Below, one piece after another: positions 20,632 to 28,847 of a stretch of 61,295 nucleotides of DNA; position 1 is the stretch's first letter, and each line of letters starts with the position of its first letter. This stretch comes from Cellvibrio sp. UBA7671. GTDB lineage: Bacteria; Pseudomonadota; Gammaproteobacteria; Pseudomonadales; Cellvibrionaceae. The stretch spans positions 1 to 61,295 of the forward strand of contig DLHJ01000011.1 of the NCBI GenBank assembly GCA_002483145.1, in the 5' to 3' direction. The notes under the pieces are model-generated. The model was not told the origin of the DNA and did not search any database. It worked only from the letters and a program-made list of their open reading frames with translations. Position numbers and translations under genes: made by a program.

Positions 20632-21626
20632 TGAACAGTCCCCCGAGTGAACGCCCCTTTATCAAGAGTCCATTTCACACGGAAGTGCTTGACTTATTCG
20701 ATACCCTTAGGCTCAAAAAAAAACGTTACGGAGTTGCGTCATGCTTACTGTTAACCGGCGAGTCCGGCAGCGGCAAGAGCGAACTGGCAAAGCACTATGT
20801 GAAAATGAATCCTATCATTGAGCAGTTGGAAAGAACTTATATACCTGTTTTACATTTCGAGTTGAGATCAGTATCTAATGTAGAGGAATTTTTAAAATCC
20901 CTTTTGATAGGTCTGGGTGATCCTCAGATGGGGCGTGGTGCGAAAAATAAAGTTGAGCTCTACGATCGGTTGATTAACTTGATTCGGACCACGTGTGTAG
21001 AACTGTTCATTCTCGATGAGATTCAAGTAATCATTGAGCGTCGTAGCGCACAAGTAGTAGTAGGAATAGCCGATTTGTTCAAAGATCTTATTAAAGACAC
21101 GGAAATTCCTATAGTTTTCATGGGTATGCCATGGAGCAAATACCTTGTTGACTCTAATCGTCAGTTGAAGCGCCGCATAGCGTATCGACGCGTATTCCCG
21201 CCTTACCGAGTAAGCAACAAAAAAGACCGGGACGACTATAGAAGGCTATTGAAGCTGTTGGCTAATGCTTATGGTCTTTCGTCCGACCTTGATATTTCAG
21301 GTACCGCAATGGCATTGAGATGCTTCGCCGCGACCAATGGAAATCTGTCTCTCACGGCAGAGCTCATAAGCGAGGCATTTATGATGTCAGAGATGGAGGA
21401 CAGAAAGGTTGACATCGAATTATTTGCAAATGTCCTCCGCAGCTATGGAGTCGACGATGAATTTAATTCATTTTTAGTAAGTATTGATAAGCTTGTTCTA
21501 AATGAGCTGGTGGTTAATTCTGATTGGCACTTCGGGTATCGCGCAAATAAAAACGCAATTATTGATGCACAATTTGTGACTTACGGTGTATCAAAGGAAA
21601 ATAAAGTATTTTGTCTGACAGGCTGA
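20631..21626 (+). CDS. tnsC: Tn7-like transposition regulator C (AAA+ ATPase)
   Basis: TnsC is the ATP-dependent filament protein that links the target selector (TnsD/TniQ) to the TnsAB transposase. The 331-aa AAA+ protein has Walker A GESGSGKS (residues 43-50), Walker B LFILDE (125-130) and a sensor segment IPIVFMGMP (159-167). The ATG overlaps the tnsB stop as TAATG; a GTG 15 bases upstream in frame is possible but less likely. It is much shorter than Tn7 TnsC (555 aa) and nearer in size to TniB or the short TnsC of other Tn7-like families, so the extra TnsD- and TnsA-binding extensions of Tn7 are missing. Confidence 0.93.
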   Translation: MNSPPSERPFIKSPFHTEVLDLFDTLRLKKKRYGVASCLLLTGESGSGKSELAKHYVKMNPIIEQLERTYIPVLHFELRSVSNVEEFLKSLLIGLGDPQMGRGAKNKVELYDRLINLIRTTCVELFILDEIQVIIERRSAQVVVGIADLFKDLIKDTEIPIVFMGMPWSKYLVDSNRQLKRRIAYRRVFPPYRVSNKKDRDDYRRLLKLLANAYGLSSDLDISGTAMALRCFAATNGNLSLTAELISEAFMMSEMEDRKVDIELFANVLRSYGVDDEFNSFLVSIDKLVLNELVVNSDWHFGYRANKNAIIDAQFVTYGVSKENKVFCLTG

Positions 21627-21702
21627 GTGAGCATCAGATGCAAAAAAGTGGAAACCGATGGTAAATGTAGGTTGATTTTTTTCAGTATTCCTCAATTAGA
21701 AT

Positions 21703-22980
21703 ATGTTCGTGAGACCCGAACCTATTTTTATTATTAGAGTTTTACAGATGCAGAACTTTGGTGAGAAGTTAGATCTGCTCGAAATCGATCAGGGTGTGCA
21801 GGTGAAGCTACTATACAGAGCGGATAAATTTCCGGATGAGTGCTTTCCCGATTACCTTGCGCGATTATCCTGTTGGAACGGCTTTAAAGACAGCGCGGAT
21901 TTCATGCGCTTCTTATCAAAAATATACAACAATCTGCATCCCGATGATTGCCAGGAAAAAAATCCGGATCCAGACAGCAAAGAGTTCGAAGCTAGATATC
22001 CATTCTATATTCGTTGGTATAAATGTAGAATCGCTTTGGAGTTCATAATACGACGATCCCTTGTTTATTCAGAGTTGAATCTGGATGCTTACAGAGTCAG
22101 TCAGCCTAACAAAGTATGCGTGGGTTGTTGGGGTGAAAATCCATATAGAAAATTTTATTGGCGATATCAAGAGTATAAAATCTGCCACAAGCATAATGTA
22201 AGACTTGTAGTTGTCGACAATATTCTCTACAACAGTCCAACGTTGACAGGTACGACGGAATATGTCGCTACATTGGACCGAAGATCCATAAGCTGTTCAT
22301 ACGTATCTGCAATTCTTAGAAATAATCCTTTAAAAACATTTAATTTTGAAAATTTGCAACGTGAAAATTACATTATTGAGCTAGAAATAACTTTGTGGAA
22401 AAGGGTGATTAGATTTCTAAATGAAAGGTTTTCATTCTCGTTTGTTAGTATGGATATATTTGATTTCGTCACTCTTGAATCCATTGCAGGCTTAGCAATT
22501 TCTAATCGTCTAGAGAAAATGACGGAAAAGCTCATTGGATGTAAGACTGAGTTTTCGTTATTCATTAAGACGGCTGTTTTAGTCTGTATTCAAAGATCGT
22601 ACTTGATGTATTATCCTGATGTAAAAAGCTGGGTATTATCAGAAGCCTATTTTATTAATCCTGTTTTTTACTCATATCTTTACGGAATTAACCAACATTT
22701 TTTTATAAAAGATGAGCTTACTTTTGCAGATGAAATTTCTCAAAAGAATGCGTTTCGAAGGGTGAATCTTAGCAGGGTGTCAGACAGGATCCTCTGCAAA
22801 TTTATTCTAGAGTCGAGAATTTTGTCCGATTCTCAATTGGAATCAATATCGCGAAATGGACGGATTGTAATTGGAACTACAGAGCTACCGGGGCATATCG
22901 ATCAGCAACGAGTTGACTACGAAAAATTTATTGAAATGACGGGTGATTGCCTTTTTGATAGACAGCCGATCAATAGATGA
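21703..22980 (+). CDS. tniQ: TniQ-domain target-selection protein, first copy
   Basis: A 425-aa TniQ-family protein. Near the N-terminus is the TniQ signature region with FPDYLARLSCWNGF. The zinc-binding set is C139, C142, C161 and H164 (KVCVGCW then KICHKHNVRLV). Such proteins recruit TnsC to a target. The second half is not recognised, lacks clear HTH repeats and is very AT-rich. The start is uncertain: the ATG at 21703 has no good ribosome site, and an in-frame ATG at 21748 is an alternative. It is followed with no gap by a second tniQ gene. The two are divergent in sequence, not a recent duplication. Confidence 0.85.
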   Translation: MFVRPEPIFIIRVLQMQNFGEKLDLLEIDQGVQVKLLYRADKFPDECFPDYLARLSCWNGFKDSADFMRFLSKIYNNLHPDDCQEKNPDPDSKEFEARYPFYIRWYKCRIALEFIIRRSLVYSELNLDAYRVSQPNKVCVGCWGENPYRKFYWRYQEYKICHKHNVRLVVVDNILYNSPTLTGTTEYVATLDRRSISCSYVSAILRNNPLKTFNFENLQRENYIIELEITLWKRVIRFLNERFSFSFVSMDIFDFVTLESIAGLAISNRLEKMTEKLIGCKTEFSLFIKTAVLVCIQRSYLMYYPDVKSWVLSEAYFINPVFYSYLYGINQHFFIKDELTFADEISQKNAFRRVNLSRVSDRILCKFILESRILSDSQLESISRNGRIVIGTTELPGHIDQQRVDYEKFIEMTGDCLFDRQPINR

Positions 22981-23004
22981 ATGAAGATGATTAGGGAGGG
23001 ACAG

Positions 23005-24477
23005 ATGGGTAAACTTTTATTCAGGCCCGCGCCTTTCTCTGATGAATGTCAGGTTAGTTATCTTATCCGTATTTCTCAACACAATGGTTTTAGCCACATA
23101 GGGAAACTCCTGGATTTCGCTGGGCTTAAGTGGAAAAACGCTAGGGTCCCGGTACATCAGATTTTAACGGGCGAATTTGATTTGTCGTCGCATTTTTTGC
23201 AGTTAGACTTAAAAGTTTCCTTTGCACCAACCGCTGAAGTGTATCGGAGTTTTAGACGCGTGATAGATTCCCCCTATATATTGGTCAAACACCCAAAATT
23301 GTGTCCAGACTGTCTACAGGAACTGGGTTATTGCAAATATTATTGGTCGTTTTTACCGGTTGTCGCTTGTAATAAACACCAGAAATTATTGGTAGATGTG
23401 CAAGAAGATACGGGAAAACGATTGAGTTGGTATCGCCCAAGGCTTGATAGTTTCGATACTAACCATGAGCCTATTCTAGCGCCTCACCAAAAATTCGGCT
23501 CATCTGTTTTTCAATTCAATGCTTACGTTAATAGCCTATTATCGAATACCGTCCATACAGTGGAGATTCCAAAGATAGTTCGAGGTTTAACATTCCGGGA
23601 GTCATTGACGTTGATAAATTTTCTTGCACATTATTCAGCGAGACTGGTAGGGGATAATTTTAATCCCAACAGGATGGAAAATATTGAACTCGCTCAACAT
23701 TACACAGCCATATGGAATTTGTTAAGGAATTGGCCAGATGCATTTTATTCTTTACTTTCTCAATTCATTGATAATCCGATGAGTAAAAGGGGCATCGCTG
23801 GAATCAATAAACATTATAGAGATCTTTACGAGCAGCTACATAGAAGGCGACTCAACCAAGGCATTGCAGTTATCAAGGAAGAATTTGATCGTTACGTGGC
23901 TACGTATTGGCCCGGGGTACTGGATAGTCAGCGCGTCACTAGGATCACGTCGTCAATCGCCTCGCGCAATATCATTTCCAAAAAAAAAGCAGCTGTTGTC
24001 ATCGGCTGCCGACCGGAACGTATTGATAGTTATGTAATTATGAAACGCTTATCAAGGGTAATTTTTAAAGGGAAAGCTCATTACTTGCTTGATGAAGCAG
24101 ATGCGTTGGCCACCGAACTTGGGTCAAACTGGACTATGAACGAGGCGTGCCATGAACTGGAAATTACAAGACATCAGCTCAGGCAATTATTGGATAGCCA
24201 AATACTAACCGCAATTCAAAAGCCAAACCGCCTTAATCGGGACTGGGTAATCGACAAAAATCACTGTGAAAAATTTATTCGCGATTTGAGCCTCAAGGCT
24301 CGCATTGGAGTGCCCAAGAAGCCCATATCTAGAGCTGGAATCCAGCACCAGGGATTCTCTATAGTTCAGCTAGTTACGGCCATGAAGACTGGAAGTGTTA
24401 CCTTCGATTTCTCTCCAAACATCGACCACCGGGTCAGTTTTAAACAATTTTCTAATTTCGAAATTAATATTGTGTAA
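23005..24477 (+). CDS. tnsD: TnsD-like target-site selector (TniQ domain), second copy
   Basis: A 490-aa protein. The N-terminal TniQ domain begins LLFRPAPFSDECQVSYLIRI, a common opening for TnsD-type proteins. Zinc ligands are C100, C103, C122 and H125 (KLCPDC and ACNKH). The C-terminal half has helix-turn-helix-like segments (for example SNWTMNEACHELEITRHQLR) suited to recognising specific DNA, as TnsD does for its attachment site. I infer that this copy recognises the 3' end of parE. An in-frame ATG 24 bases upstream exists, but AGGGAGG lies 7 bases before the ATG at 23005, so that start is preferred. It is the last gene of the tns operon. Confidence 0.85.
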   Translation: MGKLLFRPAPFSDECQVSYLIRISQHNGFSHIGKLLDFAGLKWKNARVPVHQILTGEFDLSSHFLQLDLKVSFAPTAEVYRSFRRVIDSPYILVKHPKLCPDCLQELGYCKYYWSFLPVVACNKHQKLLVDVQEDTGKRLSWYRPRLDSFDTNHEPILAPHQKFGSSVFQFNAYVNSLLSNTVHTVEIPKIVRGLTFRESLTLINFLAHYSARLVGDNFNPNRMENIELAQHYTAIWNLLRNWPDAFYSLLSQFIDNPMSKRGIAGINKHYRDLYEQLHRRRLNQGIAVIKEEFDRYVATYWPGVLDSQRVTRITSSIASRNIISKKKAAVVIGCRPERIDSYVIMKRLSRVIFKGKAHYLLDEADALATELGSNWTMNEACHELEITRHQLRQLLDSQILTAIQKPNRLNRDWVIDKNHCEKFIRDLSLKARIGVPKKPISRAGIQHQGFSIVQLVTAMKTGSVTFDFSPNIDHRVSFKQFSNFEINIV

Positions 24478-24895
24478 TCAAAGCTACAACTTTCAGGCTG
24501 AATACTCCACGTTTGCCAATATGAAACGTGCGAATTATGTATAAGTACGCCTGAGTTTTACTGCGGACATAAAGGAGCATCCTCCATGCGTCCTTGTTGA
24601 TTAAATCTATCAGATAACCAGACTAATACGTCTTGATGCAACAATCCGGCAATAAACATCGAATCCCAATTATTTTTTCCCATGTGAGCTTCATCTACAA
24701 GATCCAGTTCCTCTTGAATTAAATCCCGTAAAATAAACCATCCAGGGTGGGTCAATTTTCAATGCAGGGGGGCGCTCAATCTCATCTGGTCAGTCGCCCC
24801 GCGAACCAATTATCATATGGACACCCCGTAGAAGCAATCAATCTCGATGAGTATCGTCTTCTACCCTAAGTTTGGCCGCCACTTTTAGAACGGCA
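24478..24895. other. gene-poor stretch after the tns operon
   Basis: About 420 bases with only one short minus-strand frame (24558-24755, listed separately). GCCAATATGAAACGTGCG and similar short phrases are not recognisable signals. GGGTGGGTCAATTTTCAATG at about 24747-24766 has the look of the trailing edge of an insertion-sequence remnant, but I cannot name a family. No tRNA, attachment repeat or TnsB site was seen. Confidence 0.4.
24558..24755 (-). CDS. short hypothetical ORF or gene remnant (65 aa)
   Basis: A 65-aa frame beginning MTHPGWFILRD. The composition is protein-like (acidic, with Trp and His, and a helix-like WDSMFIAGLLHQDVLVWLSD), but it is isolated, lacks a clear ribosome site, and sits in otherwise gene-free sequence. 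It may be the remains of a larger cargo gene. I do not recognise it. Confidence 0.3.
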   Translation of the reverse strand: MTHPGWFILRDLIQEELDLVDEAHMGKNNWDSMFIAGLLHQDVLVWLSDRFNQQGRMEDAPLCPQ

Positions 24896-25942
24896 TCATC
24901 GGACGTGCAATACTATTTCAAGCTCCGAAATTAATGCGTCTCGATAAGTTTTGAAGTCCATACCCTTTCGCAGGTTACGTCCTTTTTCATCAACCATTCG
25001 TTCTGAAATCGCCGCTATGACCTTTATCAGTTTGTCTGGTAAGTCATCTGCAAACTGCGAGGCATCAGGCTGTAGTTGCAAGGAGATTGCTCTGTACAGA
25101 ACTTCTTTAAGCGGTCCATCATTGGTGGCGTAGATGGATTCCACAGCGCCATCTTTTGCGACCCATTTTTCAAAAAACTTATCGACGTAAAATAAATCCC
25201 ACGTCATATTCATTAATGCTTTTTTCCGATCCTGTTGAGGTGCGGCAGGTTTATATTTCATCAAACTCGATGAGGCAGCAAACAGGCTTATCGCAAAGCT
25301 CGTGGCAGCCAGGCTAAATAGAAAATACTGATGACACCAATCAAGCAGTTTCTGCACTTTTTGATGTGTTGGCGCAGAATCGCAATGGCAAAGGCAGGTA
25401 ATTTTTAACACTATCAGGTACAGCGTGTCCCATTTTTTTAAACGATGGTATTTAGTCAATTCGTGTCGAAGTTGCCCCTTATCGGTTTCTGGCGGACCCG
25501 GTAACGCGATTAGATCTGTATGCCCAAGGGCGAACTGGGCAAGCTGGTCCATGTCGGCATTATCGAGCTGCCTGAAAAGGATCAAATCCTCAAGAATTTC
25601 ATCAGAAAAATCATTTTGATAATTAATTTTTTCATAGATGGCGAAAGTTGGATCCACCAGGATATCGGTGAACTTACAAAACACCATTAACGCAATTGCG
25701 TCCCTGTGGATCTGCTTCTTATCAGTCTTTTTATAGGCGCTCAGTACATACTGATAAATATTTAGATCGAAAATTAAATGATAGGCGATGCCGTTTATGT
25801 GATTATGATACAGATACAGCGCCGGGTTATAGATATCATCTTCGGTGTCCACTTGCAGGCAATGGGCGAACCAATCAGCTTGCCTTAGTTGGTCAAGAAT
25901 GAGTATGGTGTAGTCTGGAAACTTGAAAGCCAATTGATCCAT
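24896..25942 (-). CDS. uncharacterised protein, third gene of HAD operon (348 aa)
   Basis: I do not recognise this protein. It is acidic and mainly helical by eye, with no signal peptide. A hydrophobic segment at about residues 210-233 (YFLFSLAATSFAISLFAASS) could be one membrane helix. A short LCHCDSAP stretch precedes it, but there is no repeated Cys or His pattern suggesting metal binding. No nuclease, NTPase or protease motif was found. It follows the 212-aa gene by 52 bases on the same strand, and the HAD gene lies upstream, so the three form a likely operon. The position just inside the tns operon is where Tn7-like elements often carry defence or other accessory cargo; function is otherwise unknown. 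Confidence 0.75.
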   Translation of the reverse strand: MDQLAFKFPDYTILILDQLRQADWFAHCLQVDTEDDIYNPALYLYHNHINGIAYHLIFDLNIYQYVLSAYKKTDKKQIHRDAIALMVFCKFTDILVDPTFAIYEKINYQNDFSDEILEDLILFRQLDNADMDQLAQFALGHTDLIALPGPPETDKGQLRHELTKYHRLKKWDTLYLIVLKITCLCHCDSAPTHQKVQKLLDWCHQYFLFSLAATSFAISLFAASSSLMKYKPAAPQQDRKKALMNMTWDLFYVDKFFEKWVAKDGAVESIYATNDGPLKEVLYRAISLQLQPDASQFADDLPDKLIKVIAAISERMVDEKGRNLRKGMDFKTYRDALISELEIVLHVR

Positions 25943-25994
25943 TTTTTGCCTTTTACCCTGTTATCCAAGATTTCCGTTTCACCAAGACCCGCAA

Positions 25995-26633
25995 TTAATA
26001 TTGCAACCGGGGTCTAATATCGCTGTAATTGATTTTTGCATTTTTAAAGTCTTCCCAAATCGCCTGTGTTTCAGGTGTCATCCCCGACACCGGCATAACG
26101 CCTCTGTTTCCAGACGCCATTTTCATCCAAATCTTTTCGGTAATTCCTGATATCTCCTTCGCAGCCTCCTCAACCCAGGACTGCTCGCCTGTAGTTCGGT
26201 CTTGCGAGCCAAACCAATGCAAGTAGTGCGAATACTTCCCCCAATATTTTGACATTTCGGATAGATCCCAAAAAATGAGCGGCGGCGCATCGGGCTCCAG
26301 TTCAATCAGTGCTTTTGAAAAAAGGTTGAGCTTTTCATGATCAGGGTTTAGCGTCTTAATCAATTTGAGAAATTTGTTCGTTTCTCTTGTGCACTTTTTA
26401 TAAAAGTTGTCGGGCAACGCCGGATCTGCGAGTAATACCAATTCCTCAAACAGTAAATGTTCAATCCCGAGCCTTGCATCGGTGCATGCATAAATCATTG
26501 CAGTAAATGTTCTATGTCGATGGTAATAATCAATCCAGGACATCGCTCTATAAAAATAGCCCACTGAGTCAAAATAGATGCGGTCATTCAATATTTCCTC
26601 AGCACTTCTTCCTTTATAAATGGGGGCTAACAT
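25995..26633 (-). CDS. uncharacterised protein, second gene of HAD operon (212 aa)
   Basis: I do not recognise this protein. It is soluble, rich in Trp, Tyr and His (MSWIDYYHRHR, FWDLSEMSKYWGKYSHYLHWFG) and predicted mostly helical. There is no signal peptide or obvious catalytic motif. The aromatic and His-rich N-terminal half (about residues 30-60), with DARLGIEHLLFEELV, resembles an all-helical substrate- or nucleotide-binding fold, but that is only an impression. The ATG overlaps the stop of the upstream HAD gene by 7 bases, so the two are translationally coupled and probably work together. Confidence 0.78.
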   Translation of the reverse strand: MLAPIYKGRSAEEILNDRIYFDSVGYFYRAMSWIDYYHRHRTFTAMIYACTDARLGIEHLLFEELVLLADPALPDNFYKKCTRETNKFLKLIKTLNPDHEKLNLFSKALIELEPDAPPLIFWDLSEMSKYWGKYSHYLHWFGSQDRTTGEQSWVEEAAKEISGITEKIWMKMASGNRGVMPVSGMTPETQAIWEDFKNAKINYSDIRPRLQY

Positions 26634-27250
26634 GCGATCTCCTTGAGCGCCAAAATGTCAGCAAGAGAGCCAATCGTTTCGGTGGAGCATTTTGTTCCTC
26701 TTATCAAATGCTTTGCGCGAAAACCAAATTGAGTTGGACCTTCATAGTCGGCCAACAAGGTGTCGCCCACGAAGAGACACTGAGCCGGATCCACTTTCGC
26801 TCTATCTACAACCCATTGGTAAATTTCTCGCTCAGGCTTTATATAACCAACGTCATAGCTCAAGCATTTGAGGAGTGGAACATCAGGCAACAACTGTTCG
26901 AGCACTGCACCATAGGGTTTTGCGAGGTTGGAGCATACAGCTATGGGAATATGCCAATCCGATAACTGGCGTATTGTGGGAATCACGTCCTCAAATAATG
27001 CCAAGCTGGCAAGTTCTTGCTTAATGTCAATCTCAAGCTGTGTGATCATCTGTGTCGGTGGAACAATCCCCATCGCTGAGAATAGCTCGGCCGGATCTTC
27101 CGGGCGCGTCATCAAGAATCGGGCATCACCCGGCCGGGGTGAGCGGCCTTGTTGTCGCGCCCACTGCAACACTTTGCGAAATGGATGATGTTTCACTCCA
27201 AACTGGATGAGAGTTCCATACAAATCAAAAATTACCAATTTGGGGCGCAT
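26627..27250 (-). CDS. HAD-superfamily hydrolase (subfamily IA), first gene of the operon
   Basis: A 207-aa phosphatase-like enzyme. Motif I is FDLYGTLI with nucleophile D9, followed by a helical cap. Motif II is the Ser of VCSNLA, motif III the Lys of YIKPEREIY, and motif IV is FVGDTLLADYEG with its acidic pair. Subfamily IA members hydrolyse small phosphate esters or act as dehalogenases; the substrate is unknown. An upstream in-frame ATG at 27265 exists, but AGG lies 8 bases before the ATG at 27250. The last codons overlap the start of the 212-aa gene. It is part of the three-gene minus-strand operon divergent from nothing; the nearest upstream gene is the RcnR-like repressor. Confidence 0.88.
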   Translation of the reverse strand: MRPKLVIFDLYGTLIQFGVKHHPFRKVLQWARQQGRSPRPGDARFLMTRPEDPAELFSAMGIVPPTQMITQLEIDIKQELASLALFEDVIPTIRQLSDWHIPIAVCSNLAKPYGAVLEQLLPDVPLLKCLSYDVGYIKPEREIYQWVVDRAKVDPAQCLFVGDTLLADYEGPTQFGFRAKHLIRGTKCSTETIGSLADILALKEIAC

Positions 27251-27410
27251 CGTAAACCTGTGCATAATGAGTAGGTGGATTAATAAAACATCACTCTATT
27301 ACTTAAATTCAAACTGCGCGCCTCGTGCGTTTGCATACGCGGCAGGAAGATCAATAAAAATGGTACAGATGGCCAATTACCGCTGTAATCCACCACCTCG
27401 CCAGAAGTAC

Positions 27411-27686
27411 TTACTTTAAATAAGTTCGCAGTACCGATATCACTTGCTCCAAATTTTCCTGCCGCTGCTGCGGGGAAGCATCATCTGAACCCAGGTGTTC
27501 GCGGAGGTGCCCCTCCAATACCTCAGTCATTAGCCCATTAACCGCCCCGCGAATGGCTGATATTTGCTGAAGAATTGCTGCGCACTCGGTTTCTTGCGTC
27601 AGCGCCAGTTCCAATGCTTCTGCTTGGCCCTTGATGCGCCGTACGCGGCCAAGCAATTTATTTTTGGATTTAGTGGTATGAGCCAT
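27411..27686 (-). CDS. dmeR: RcnR/DmeR-type Ni/Co-responsive repressor (CsoR superfamily)
   Basis: A 91-aa all-helical DNA-binding repressor. The metal ligands of E. coli RcnR are all at the same positions: His3, Cys35, His60 and His64. It also carries the RcnR-type stretch QQISAIRGAVNGLM. A copper CsoR would instead have the C-H-C set, so nickel or cobalt is the likely inducer. The gene diverges from the dmeF-type exporter, with a shared operator at 27713-27727. Upon metal binding it should release the DNA and allow exporter expression. Confidence 0.9.
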   Translation of the reverse strand: MAHTTKSKNKLLGRVRRIKGQAEALELALTQETECAAILQQISAIRGAVNGLMTEVLEGHLREHLGSDDASPQQRQENLEQVISVLRTYLK

Positions 27687-27712
27687 AGAACACCTTTAGG
27701 GGAATGCATATG

Positions 27713-27727
27713 TACTAGGGGGGAGTA
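27713..27727. promoter_or_regulatory. RcnR-type operator between dmeR and dmeF
   Basis: TACT, A, GGGGGG, AGTA: this matches the RcnR site form TACT-G6-N-AGTA, with the extra base before rather than after the G-tract. It lies in the 69-bp divergent spacer, 26 bases from the repressor start and 28 from the exporter start. G-tract sites flanked by TACT/AGTA are established for the RcnR group. Confidence 0.88.
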
Positions 27728-27755
27728 TATTAAATCTGACCAAAGGATACTTTAA

Positions 27756-28721
27756 ATGCAATCCCACGCCGTTGATATAGATACCCTCCGTCATTCGCAT
27801 GCCTTTGATGATGGCAATCCCTTGGCGGAGCGAAACATTCGTTGGGCGTTGTTGCTGACGATTGTGATGATGGTTGCCGAGATTAGCGGCGGCTGGGTAT
27901 ACAACTCGATGGCGTTGCTGGCGGATGGCTGGCACATGAGTTCCCATGCTTTGGCGCTGGGGCTATCGGTGTTTGCTTATGCAGCCGCTCGGCGTCTCGC
28001 CCAGGATGCACGCTTTTCCTTTGGTACCTGGAAAATCGAAGTGTTATGTGGTTACACCAGTGCGATATTCCTGTTGGGTGTGGCGGGCCTCATGCTGTAC
28101 CAGTCTGTTGAGCGCCTGATTTCACCAACCCCTATTCACTATGATCACGCTATAGCGATTGCCGGTGTCGGCCTATTGGTTAACCTTATCTGTGCATGGT
28201 TGCTAAAAGATAACCATGCCCATCATCACGACCACCATGATCATCATCATTCGCCAGGTGATCACGAACATCATCATGACTTAAATTTGCGCTCGGCTTA
28301 TTTGCATGTTTTGGCTGATGCGGCTACATCGGTGCTGACAATTGTAGCGCTGACGGGTGGCAAACTGTGGGGGGCCGATTGGCTTGATCCGCTCATGGGC
28401 ATTGTGGGTGCCGTGTTAGTGTCAGTGTGGGCCTATGGTTTGTTACGGGATACAGGGCGTGTGTTGCTTGATGCGGAAATGGGCGCGCCGGTAGTGGCTG
28501 AAATTCGGGAAGTGATTGCAGCAAGCCCTGTCAAAGCTGACATTACTGATTTACACGTGTGGCGGGTGGCCAAGGGTAAATATGCCTGTATCCTCTCTCT
28601 TGCTACCACCGGTGATGTCCAACCAGATTACTTCAAACAACAATTAAGTATTCATGAAGAGCTCGTGCATATCACGGTGGAGTTAAATGCGCATCCGATT
28701 CAAATGATGTCAGCACAATGA
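27756..28721 (+). CDS. dmeF: cation diffusion facilitator exporter, DmeF type (Co/Ni)
   Basis: An inner-membrane antiporter that exports divalent metal in exchange for protons. The 321-aa protein begins with a His-containing segment (HSHAFDD), then six helices with metal-site residues: ALLADGWHMSSHAL (D and H of helix II) and HVLADAATSVL (helix V). A long His-rich loop lies at about residues 151-171. The C-terminal ferredoxin-like domain carries DLHVWRVAKGKYAC. The HxHxF start and the divergent RcnR-like gene fit the DmeRF pair described in rhizobia for cobalt and nickel. It is the first gene of the metal island on the plus strand. Confidence 0.92.
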   Translation: MQSHAVDIDTLRHSHAFDDGNPLAERNIRWALLLTIVMMVAEISGGWVYNSMALLADGWHMSSHALALGLSVFAYAAARRLAQDARFSFGTWKIEVLCGYTSAIFLLGVAGLMLYQSVERLISPTPIHYDHAIAIAGVGLLVNLICAWLLKDNHAHHHDHHDHHHSPGDHEHHHDLNLRSAYLHVLADAATSVLTIVALTGGKLWGADWLDPLMGIVGAVLVSVWAYGLLRDTGRVLLDAEMGAPVVAEIREVIAASPVKADITDLHVWRVAKGKYACILSLATTGDVQPDYFKQQLSIHEELVHITVELNAHPIQMMSAQ

Positions 28722-28847
28722 GCTGTTTAGTGTTGGTAATCAAAAATGCAAATATTGTGATTGCACGACCACGCCCCGTCATACCGCTGGACTCCATGCT
28801 CCCTATTGCACTATGCTTTTAACCGTATTCAAACGATATCCATTTTT

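Larger units (their letters stand above)
17986..24477 (+). mobile_element. Tn7-like transposon core (right end, tnsABC, two tniQ genes)
   Basis: The core consists of the TnsB-site array, tnsA, tnsB, tnsC and two tniQ-domain genes, all on the plus strand with overlaps or short gaps. As in Tn7, the tnsA-proximal end abuts the 3' end of a conserved chromosomal gene, here parE rather than glmS. No tnsE, cas gene or CRISPR array was seen. The whole core is more AT-rich than parE. Cargo presumably follows to the right; the other end lies beyond 61295 or was not recognised, so the annotated range covers only the certain part. Confidence 0.9.

Noticed and set aside
24528-24545. GAATTATGTATAAG resembling the transposon terminus GAATTATAGGTAAAG
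   Set aside because: It is in direct, not inverted, orientation, lacks the TGT/ACA end and the phased repeats, and the resemblance is short in AT-rich DNA.
24747-24790. Possible insertion-sequence remnant after the tns operon
   Set aside because: The phrase GGGTGGGTCAATTTTCAATG looks IS-like, but no transposase fragment or terminal repeat could be identified.
26507-26965. 152-codon plus-strand frame within the HAD gene
   Set aside because: It overlaps the HAD motifs on the other strand and has no ribosome site or family resemblance.
27273-27398. AGGTGGATTA ... TAATCCACCACCT, a 125-bp segment with short inverted ends (MITE-like)
   Set aside because: Only 9 bp match, no target duplication is visible, and there is no second copy in the window. 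Too weak to call an element.
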